A DNA stretch of 56,033 nucleotides from an uncultured Parvularcula sp. (lineage in GTDB: Bacteria > Pseudomonadota > Alphaproteobacteria > Caulobacterales > Parvularculaceae): the NCBI GenBank assembly GCA_937919225.1, contig CALFRH010000063.1, forward strand, positions 1-56,033. Reading direction: 5' to 3'. Made by a program: the position numbers and the translations under genes. This document shows positions 50,277-56,033 of this stretch, piece by piece (position 1 is the stretch's first letter; every line of letters starts with the position of its first letter). A model generated the notes under the pieces. It was given only the letters and a program-made list of their open reading frames with translations. It was not told where the DNA came from and made no database searches.

Positions 50277-52520
50277 ATGCCCAACCATTCGTCAGGAGAA
50301 GCTCGACGCTTCTTGAAATCGGCCCTACTCGGCGCATCCGTTGCGGCGGTCGCGGCAACCGGTGCTTTGGCGCAAGATAGCCAGCGGGCAACCGACGTCG
50401 TCCGAGATCAAATTTTCGTCACCGGCACCAAGAAGGCCGGCGGCGAAGAGTTGCAATCCGCCCCAGTCGCGGTCACCGCTTATGGCGCCGAAGCCCTCGA
50501 CGCGCTGTTCGTTCGCGATATTACGAGCCTCAGCTATTCCGTGCCTAACGTGCAGCTCGAAGACATCGGTACCATTCCGGGCACCGCCAACTTCTCTATT
50601 CGCGGTGTGGCTGTGAACAGCTCGATCCCATCGATCGACCCCGCTGTGGCGCTTGTCTATGACGGAGTTCCCCTCGCCATTAACACTGGCGTTATCTTTG
50701 ACACCTTTGACTTGGAAGCTGTCGAAGTCCTGCGCGGACCGCAAGGAACCCTCTTTGGGCGGAACGCCACCGCGGGCGCTGTGGTCCTACGGACATCTAA
50801 CCCAACGGATGAGCTGACATTCAAAGCCAAGGCAGCCGCCGAGACAGGCCTTCTCGTCCGGACCTCCGCCGTGCTTTCAGGGCCGGTGATTGAAGATGTC
50901 CTATCGTTAAAACTCGGCGTTCTTTATGAGGATGATGAGGGGTATTTCGAGAATACCGCGCCTAGTCTTGCAGGCTTTGGCGCCTCCGCCCTTCGCCAAA
51001 AGAACGTTGGCGCCCGGGAAACGTTCGTCATTCGGCCCGCTCTTCGGTACACACCCAATGACGTTTTGGAAATTGTCACCAAGTATGAGCACGGTGAGAT
51101 TGATGGTTTCGGCAACCCTGGCCAAAACCGCGCGGTAAATGGCGATGAGTTCGAGGTCTCAATTAACGACTTCGGTAGTTTTGAGTCCGAATGGACCCAA
51201 GTCACCAATGAGATCAATTGGGACGTTCCGTTCGGTGACGGCACAATCACCAACATCACCGGCTACCGTGAATTCGAAGCGGTGGTCGAGGGGGATATCG
51301 ACTCACTTCCCATCACCATTTTTTCATCCTTTTCGCGGACGGAACATGAGCAGTTCTCCAACGAGCTTCGTTACTCAGGTACTTTTGGCGATCGCTTCGA
51401 GGTCACTGCTGGTATCTTCTATATGGATCAGGAACTGCTTTATATTGAGGATCGCACCATCCCTTCACAACGCCGCCCCATTGATCCAAACGATTTAAGC
51501 TTAGGCACGGAAGAACTGCCGTTCATCGGTGGTGGCGAGCAAGATGTTGAGACCTTTGGCATCTTCGCCCAGGCGGATATAGCCGTTACTGACCAACTCA
51601 CGCTTATTCTCGGTGGTCGCTACAGCGATGAAAGTAAAGAAGCGAACATTGAGCGCATCTTGGTAGACGAAGACTGTACTCGCGAAACGTGCAGCAGCTT
51701 TGATGTGAACGGTTTAGAGGCAGGCTTCAGTGCGTTTACGCCAAAAGTCGGCCTTCAATATGAGCCTACGGATAATTTCCAGGCTTATTTGACCTATGCG
51801 GAAAGCATTCGCTCGGGCGGCTTTAACTTCCGCAACACAACGCCTGCCGACATTGTTCCCTTTGATGAGGAGGAAGTCACAAGCATTGAAGCGGGGATCA
51901 AAACTGAGCTGTTTGATAATCGCCTTCGCTTGAACGCTGCTGTCTACCAAATGAAATTGGATGATCTGCAACGGGAAGTGAACCGGTCCGATAACACAGC
52001 CCAAGTTGTGCAAGAAATCGCGAACACCGCTGACGCAACAATCGAAGGCCTTGAGGCAGAGTTCCTGGCCTCCGTGACAGACAATTTCGTGATCACCGGT
52101 CAACTTGGTCTGAACACGGGTGATTATGACGAAGTCCGCTTCGACATTAGTGGTGACGGCATTGTGAGCGACAATGATCTGCGCCTCGACATTCCGCGCC
52201 TCGCGCCACGCACCTACGGCATCGGCTTTATCTATGATCTTGAGTGCGGCAATGTTGGTGACTTCACGGCACGAGCCAACTTCAACCACCGAGCACAGGT
52301 GGCATACTCTGACAATAACCTTGGTACACTGCCCGAGGCTGATATCTTCGATGCGAGTATCGCATGGAACCCACCCGCAGACGGCTGGACGGTTTCTGTG
52401 TACGGCAAAAATCTTGCTAACGAGATTTCCTTTGGCAATGACACCCAGACACCTTTCGGTACCTTCTCGCCTCTCAACAAAGGCCGGATCATCGGGGTTG
52501 AAGTTCAGTTCGACTACTAA
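50277..52520 (+). CDS. TonB-dependent outer-membrane receptor
   Basis: A 747-residue receptor from the ATG at 50277, with the strong signal GGAGGAAA. The signal peptide ends at ALAQ (FLKSALLGASVAAVAATGALAQ). The plug follows: VFVTGTKK-like IFVTGTKKAGGEELQSAPVAV, YSVPNVQLEDIGT, FSIRGVAVNSSIPSIDPAVALVYDGV, EVLRGPQGTLFGRNATAGAVVLRT. The rest is beta barrel, ending VEVQFDY with a terminal aromatic. Sequence type (VLRGPQGTLFGRNATAGAV) is that of Caulobacter/Sphingomonas-like receptors for large or amphipathic molecules rather than classic siderophores. A terminator lies 26 bases after the stop. Confidence 0.92.
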   Translation: MPNHSSGEARRFLKSALLGASVAAVAATGALAQDSQRATDVVRDQIFVTGTKKAGGEELQSAPVAVTAYGAEALDALFVRDITSLSYSVPNVQLEDIGTIPGTANFSIRGVAVNSSIPSIDPAVALVYDGVPLAINTGVIFDTFDLEAVEVLRGPQGTLFGRNATAGAVVLRTSNPTDELTFKAKAAAETGLLVRTSAVLSGPVIEDVLSLKLGVLYEDDEGYFENTAPSLAGFGASALRQKNVGARETFVIRPALRYTPNDVLEIVTKYEHGEIDGFGNPGQNRAVNGDEFEVSINDFGSFESEWTQVTNEINWDVPFGDGTITNITGYREFEAVVEGDIDSLPITIFSSFSRTEHEQFSNELRYSGTFGDRFEVTAGIFYMDQELLYIEDRTIPSQRRPIDPNDLSLGTEELPFIGGGEQDVETFGIFAQADIAVTDQLTLILGGRYSDESKEANIERILVDEDCTRETCSSFDVNGLEAGFSAFTPKVGLQYEPTDNFQAYLTYAESIRSGGFNFRNTTPADIVPFDEEEVTSIEAGIKTELFDNRLRLNAAVYQMKLDDLQREVNRSDNTAQVVQEIANTADATIEGLEAEFLASVTDNFVITGQLGLNTGDYDEVRFDISGDGIVSDNDLRLDIPRLAPRTYGIGFIYDLECGNVGDFTARANFNHRAQVAYSDNNLGTLPEADIFDASIAWNPPADGWTVSVYGKNLANEISFGNDTQTPFGTFSPLNKGRIIGVEVQFDY

Positions 52521-52545
52521 TCGATCCTAAATCGGTAACGAATAA

Positions 52546-52575
52546 GCCGTCGCCCTCTGGGGCGGCGGTTTTTGT
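52546..52575 (+). terminator. Intrinsic terminator of the TonB receptor gene
   Basis: GCCGTCGCCC pairs with GGGCGGCGG across a short TCTG loop (one G-T pair), followed by TTTTTGTTT. It lies 26 bases after the receptor stop codon. Confidence 0.9.
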
Positions 52576-52587
52576 TTGGCCATTCGT

Positions 52588-52630
52588 CTATAGCGACAGA
52601 CGTTCGTTTGTACTCACGTTGTCGCTATAG
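52588..52630. repeat. 11-bp inverted repeat after the terminator
   Basis: CTATAGCGACA (52588-52598) and TGTCGCTATAG (52620-52630) form a perfect inverted repeat with a 21-base spacer, followed by TCTTTTG. The surrounding 267 bases up to the next gene hold no gene. It could be a second terminator, an operator or a small repeat element. Confidence 0.75.
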
Positions 52631-52897
52631 TCTTTTGTTTTCGCATCGCTTTTTGCCGAAAACCGAATACACTTTTCGGCGCGATGCTCTAGCAAGAACC
52701 AGCCGCTCCCGATGGCCCAACGGGTCCGTGGGGTCCTCAGTCAAATGGCGCGCGGGAGTGGATCCCACGGATGCTCCGCACCGTGGGAAACGTGATAGGA
52801 TAGACTGAGGTCGACTACGCTCACCCCACACTACGCACGGGACGACAAACCCCATCCCCCATTTGCACCCTTCAGCAACTCTCGTAACACTCCTCGC

Positions 52898-53806
52898 ATG
52901 ATGAATCTCAACCCCAATGCTTTTCTGGGTAACCCGCTCGACCGCTGTGGTGTCGAACGCAAAAACCCTGACTGGATTTCGGCCCAGGCCGCTGACCCCA
53001 GGGCGCTGCTGCTCCCCTTCCATAAGGGCATGCCGCTGATTGAACGGGGAGACAAAAGCTCGCGCCTTCAATGGCTGACCCTTGATGCCGTTTCCGTTCT
53101 ATCGCGACGTCCGGAGATGATCCTGCTGGGTCTTTTGGACGGTCGGCCCCATTGGGCGGCGAACGTCAGCGATGATAGTGAAGACGGCACCTTCTCAGAC
53201 CTTGGTACCCATATGCCCTTGCGCAATGTCGGCCCCTACCTGCCAGGTGACGAGCTGGCGATGGCGGGGCAGGCCTCTTGGCTTCTTGATTGGCATCGCC
53301 GAAACCGGTTCTGCGCCCGTTACGGAGACGAAACAGACCTTCAAGAGGCTGGCTTTAAGCGGGTGAACCCCAAGACGGGCACCGAGCATTTCCCCCGCAC
53401 GGACCCGGTGGCCATTGTCTTGCCGACCTATGGGGAGTCCGTTTGCCTTGGCCGGGGCCCGCATTTTCCCGCGGGGTTTTACTCCGCCTTCGCTGGCTAT
53501 GTTGAGGCGTGCGAAACCTTAGAGGAGTGCGCCGTCAGGGAGCTGAAGGAGGAAGCGGGCCTTAACGTCACCAGCCTTGAGTATGTTTTCAGCCAGCCCT
53601 GGCCCTTCCCCTCCTCCCTTATGGTGGGGTTCATCGCCGAGGTGGGAAGCACCGACCTCACCCTCGACCCCGACGAAATTGTCGATGCAAAGTGGCTTTC
53701 CCGAGACGAAGCCCACCTGGTGTTAGAGGGCAAACACGAGAGCCTTATGGCGCCACCACCCCTCGCCATCGCCCATCAATTACTCAAACTCTGGCTCGCC
53801 CGATAA
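52898..53806 (+). CDS. nudC: NudC-type NAD(H) diphosphatase
   Basis: A 302-residue protein. The Nudix box is GYVEACETLEECAVRELKEEAGL near residues 205-227, followed by the NudC signature SQPWPFPSSLM. The N-terminal domain and the middle FPRTDPVAIV segment match NADH pyrophosphatases. The zinc ribbon is degenerate: FCARYG keeps only one of the usual paired cysteines, and the second pair is missing (TGTEHFPRTDP). Family knowledge: NudC cleaves NAD(H) and removes NAD caps from RNA. Its end overlaps the convergent pheA gene by 31 bases. Confidence 0.9.
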   Translation: MMNLNPNAFLGNPLDRCGVERKNPDWISAQAADPRALLLPFHKGMPLIERGDKSSRLQWLTLDAVSVLSRRPEMILLGLLDGRPHWAANVSDDSEDGTFSDLGTHMPLRNVGPYLPGDELAMAGQASWLLDWHRRNRFCARYGDETDLQEAGFKRVNPKTGTEHFPRTDPVAIVLPTYGESVCLGRGPHFPAGFYSAFAGYVEACETLEECAVRELKEEAGLNVTSLEYVFSQPWPFPSSLMVGFIAEVGSTDLTLDPDEIVDAKWLSRDEAHLVLEGKHESLMAPPPLAIAHQLLKLWLAR

Positions 53807-54636
53807 GCCGCGGCGGGAAAAACACCTAACAACCGCATATCGGAGGAGAAATAGCCAAGCTCCTCAAGCGCCCGACGCACCGGCGGCTCATCCGGATGGC
53901 CTTCGAACTCTGCCTGGAACCGGGTCGCCCGGAAGGTGGCATCCTCTTGATAGCTTTCAAGCTTGATCATGTTCACCGAATTGGTGGCAAAGCCGCCGAG
54001 GGACTTAAACAAGGCCGCCGGAATATTGCGCACCCTGTAGACAATGCTGGTGATCACTGGCCCGGCAAGAAGGTCCGGCCAAGCCACCTTGTCCTCAAGC
54101 ATAAGGGTGAAAAAGCGCGTGAAATTCCGGTCGATGTCCTGAACATCGCGCTCAATAATCTCAAGACCGTAGCGCTCCGCGGCAACAGCCGGGGCAATCG
54201 CGGCGGCGTCCATTTCTTTCGATTGCGAAAGGGCTTTTGCAAAGCCAGCCGTATCGCCCGCCGTTTCCGCGAGGAGGCCACGGCGGTTAATCATCGTCCG
54301 ACACTGCCCCAACGCCATAGGGTGGCTGCGCACCACCCGCAATTTTTCAGGGTCCGCACCGGGCAAGGTCATCAGCTGCATCTCGATGGGCAGGAAATGC
54401 TCCGCCACAATGCTCATCGGCATATCCGGCAGGAGGCGGTAAACATCGTCCACCCGCCCGGCAATCGCATTTTCAACCGGGACCATAGCGGCCTCAGCCT
54501 CGCCCGAGCTCACCGCCTGGAACACTCTATCAAAGGTTGCGCACGGTAAGGGCACCAAATCCGGGGCAAATTGCTGACAGGCCGCATCGGAAAAGGCCCC
54601 TGGCTCCCCCTGATAGGCGTTGTATTTCACTGTCAT
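53776..54636 (-). CDS. pheA: Prephenate dehydratase
   Basis: A 286-residue monofunctional enzyme of phenylalanine synthesis. The catalytic domain has YQGEPGAFSDAACQQF, EAAMVPVENAIAGRV, SHPMALGQCR and NFTRFFTLM (the TRF motif that includes the catalytic threonine). The C-terminal ACT domain has GGFATNSVNMIKLESYQ, where the usual ESRP phenylalanine site reads ESYQ. It converts prephenate to phenylpyruvate; the ACT domain gives feedback inhibition. It converges with and overlaps nudC. Confidence 0.94.
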   Translation of the reverse strand: MTVKYNAYQGEPGAFSDAACQQFAPDLVPLPCATFDRVFQAVSSGEAEAAMVPVENAIAGRVDDVYRLLPDMPMSIVAEHFLPIEMQLMTLPGADPEKLRVVRSHPMALGQCRTMINRRGLLAETAGDTAGFAKALSQSKEMDAAAIAPAVAAERYGLEIIERDVQDIDRNFTRFFTLMLEDKVAWPDLLAGPVITSIVYRVRNIPAALFKSLGGFATNSVNMIKLESYQEDATFRATRFQAEFEGHPDEPPVRRALEELGYFSSDMRLLGVFPAAAYRASQSLSN

Positions 54637-54758
54637 TAACCCTTAATCCTTTACTGTTGCGCGCAAATGGGCCGTTGCGGCGGCCCTTGACCATCGCTAA
54701 ACGGCAGCGAAGTCCGTAGACGCCTCCACGCCGTCATCGCAACCTTTGAGCCAATGCC

Positions 54759-55403
54759 ATGAATGATCCCCTCTTTGGGAATAAAGTCGCCGCCGCCGCC
54801 CTCGTCACTGTTTTGCTGGCGTTTGGCCTTCCCATTACGATTACAACCCTCGGCAAAGTCTTTGGCGGTCATCACGGCCATCATGAGTTTGACGAAGAGA
54901 ACCCGTTCCACCTGGCTTATATCCCCGCCGAAATTCGGCTGGAGGGTGCCGCTCCACCGGAAGAAAAGCCAAAGATTGACCTCGGCACGCTTCTCGCCAG
55001 CGCATCTGCCGACCGCGGCCAAAAAGCAGCTGGGTTATGCTCAGCCTGTCACACTTTCGACCAGGGCGGTGCGAACGGCATTGGCCCTAACCTTTATGGC
55101 GTGATGGGCCGGGATAAAGGCGCCGTCTCCGGCTTTGGTTATTCCCAAGCGCTTTTGAGTTTTGGGGGCCAGTGGACCTATGAGGCCATGGACGCTTATT
55201 TGGAAAATAGCTCGGCCTTCATGCCCGGCACCCAGATGGCGCAAATGGTCCGCAAAGAGAACAGACGCGCCGACATTCTCGCCTATCTTCAAACCCTGTC
55301 CGACAATCCTCTGCCGTTCCCAGAGCCAGCGCCGCCTGCGGTAGAAGAGACCGACACCGCTGAGGCACCTGCTGAGGGCGATGCTGACAGCGGCAGTCTT
55401 TAG
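54759..55403 (+). CDS. Membrane-anchored cytochrome c (CycM-like)
   Basis: A 214-residue protein with an N-terminal membrane anchor (VAAAALVTVLLAFGLPITITTLG), then a His-rich linker, the haem site LCSACHTF (CxxCH near residues 95-99) and a distal-methionine region SSAFMPGTQMAQM. An acidic, disordered tail follows. Family knowledge: membrane-bound cytochrome c552/CycM passes electrons from the bc1 complex to terminal oxidases. The overlapping spacing of pheA and this gene is divergent, so the promoter lies at 54637-54758. Confidence 0.9.
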   Translation: MNDPLFGNKVAAAALVTVLLAFGLPITITTLGKVFGGHHGHHEFDEENPFHLAYIPAEIRLEGAAPPEEKPKIDLGTLLASASADRGQKAAGLCSACHTFDQGGANGIGPNLYGVMGRDKGAVSGFGYSQALLSFGGQWTYEAMDAYLENSSAFMPGTQMAQMVRKENRRADILAYLQTLSDNPLPFPEPAPPAVEETDTAEAPAEGDADSGSL

Positions 55404-55411
55404 GGCCCCTC

Positions 55412-55600
55412 ATGGCGGAGATCATCAATCTACGCCGGGCCCGGAAGGCCAAAAAACGAAGCGATAAAGAAAAGCGCGCGGCCGATAACCGCGCGCTTTT
55501 TGGGTTGAGTAAGGCACAAAAAGAAGCGGCGAAGGCCGAGAATAAGCGCCAGACAGAGGCGCTCGATGGCCATGAACGTGAGCCAACGGAAGATGAGTAA
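55412..55600 (+). CDS. DUF4169 protein
   Basis: A 62-residue basic protein (MAEIINLRRARKAKKRSDKEK, then NRALFGLSKAQKEAAKAEN) of the small DUF4169 family of alphaproteobacteria. The function is unknown. It starts eight bases after the cytochrome c stop. An intrinsic-terminator-like hairpin lies inside the reading frame. Confidence 0.9.
   Translation: MAEIINLRRARKAKKRSDKEKRAADNRALFGLSKAQKEAAKAENKRQTEALDGHEREPTEDE
55471..55501 (+). terminator. Terminator-shaped hairpin inside the DUF4169 gene
   Basis: AAAGCGCGCGG (55471-55481) and CCGCGCGCTTT (55489-55499) form a perfect 11-bp stem with a seven-base loop, and the T's continue to 55501. It lies within codons 20-30 of the gene and has the form of a strong intrinsic terminator. 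Confidence 0.75.
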
Positions 55601-55941
55601 ATCCCAAACAGCATAGACCTTTACTTATCGGTGTTGAAAGAGGTCGGCGAAAAATCAGAGTCCGGCCTTAGCCAGAATGAGCGGTGGACGGAGGGCTCAG
55701 ATGAGGTTTCTCCGCCCGCTTTACCGTGACTTGTAAGCCCTTGTTGCCGGCGAAGGCCGGTACGGTGCCCATCTCCGAAAGTTTAAAGCAGCCCACACTT
55801 CGACATGAGGCATAAGGGCTGGTGCCGGACCCCGCGGTGCATTTGATCGTTCATCGGGGCATGGGTCATTGGCCAGCCCTTTCGTCTGGAATGAAAGAAG
55901 GGGAACCTCGCGCGGGGGTCGTCCAGCGGAAGGGTATAATT
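55601..55941. other. Non-coding stretch before the right-edge gene
   Basis: No convincing gene is visible. It holds the 3' flank of DUF4169 and the leader of the partial gene that follows. GCCGGCGAAGGCCGG (55748-55762) forms a small hairpin. Confidence 0.5.
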
Positions 55942-56033
55942 ATGATGCTGGACGATGAGGTTTCCTACACCGCCCCACGCGCGAGCCCATTTTGGGAACC
56001 GCCCACGGCCTATAAGAAGCTCACGCGGGCCCG
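55942..56033 (+). CDS. Start of an unrecognised gene, cut by the window edge
   Basis: An open frame runs from an ATG at 55942 (MMLDDEVSYTAPRASPFW) to the edge, with GGAAGGG ten bases before the ATG. The same frame is open upstream to an ATG at 55861 and one at 55891, so the true start is uncertain. About 30 codons are seen; no family is recognised. Confidence 0.5.
   Translation, partial: MMLDDEVSYTAPRASPFWEPPTAYKKLTRA

Overview
The window looks like a piece of an alphaproteobacterial chromosome (inference). The evidence is the core genes on the right: dnaX without the four-cysteine module, next to ybaB and a small SRP RNA, together with Trm112/UPF0434, DUF4169, DUF3011, DUF736 and DUF3768 proteins. 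A marine Parvularculales/Caulobacterales-type host would fit, but genus cannot be read from the sequence. About 30 kb in the middle is accessory DNA that carries broken genes, two tyrosine integrases, a serine recombinase and a relaxase.

Region 1 (1-9.4 kb, minus strand) is a polymorphic-toxin locus. It holds a giant SpvB/FG-GAP secreted protein with two tandem copies of a C-terminal module, a small secreted protein, an RHS-repeat protein ending in an HNH nuclease domain, and, cut by the window edge, the first 28 codons of a probable immunity gene. Region 2 (9.6-11.4 kb) is a scar zone: two head-to-head IS3 orfA fragments, a perfect 20-bp palindrome, a truncated Mrr-like nuclease, and a 'mobile mystery' A/B pair in which the Fic partner (B) is frameshifted.

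Region 3 (11.4-34.8 kb) looks like a mobilizable element. It has a HipBA toxin-antitoxin, a MobC-like protein, a MOBP-type relaxase, a TraG/VirD4 coupling protein and DUF736/DUF3768 markers. I see no VirB4 or other mating-pair genes, so transfer would need a helper (inference). Between these lie a three-gene AAA+ operon, a SprT-like gene broken by an in-frame amber codon, a 343-bp array of ten hairpins upstream of mobC (possible oriT), a possible branched RNA upstream of traG, a TPR membrane protein, a five-gene membrane-protein/Tat-metallopeptidase operon, and a serine recombinase beside two inverted near-palindromic sites.

Region 4 (34.8-40.1 kb) is one or two tRNA-Gly-associated integrative units. 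It contains a 3'-half tRNA-Gly(UCC) scar, an integrase with two small upstream genes and palindromic operators, a PIN-like nuclease as cargo, and a second integrase with three 12-bp repeats that abuts an intact tRNA-Gly(GCC). Region 5 (40.2-56.0 kb) is mostly housekeeping: ProX-type deacylase, CnoX-like thioredoxin, Lon-N protein, Trm112-like, SH3 protein, PhzF, aldehyde dehydrogenase, YbaB, DinB, DnaX, DUF3011, SRP RNA, a TonB-dependent receptor, NudC-like Nudix enzyme, prephenate dehydratase, membrane cytochrome c and DUF4169.
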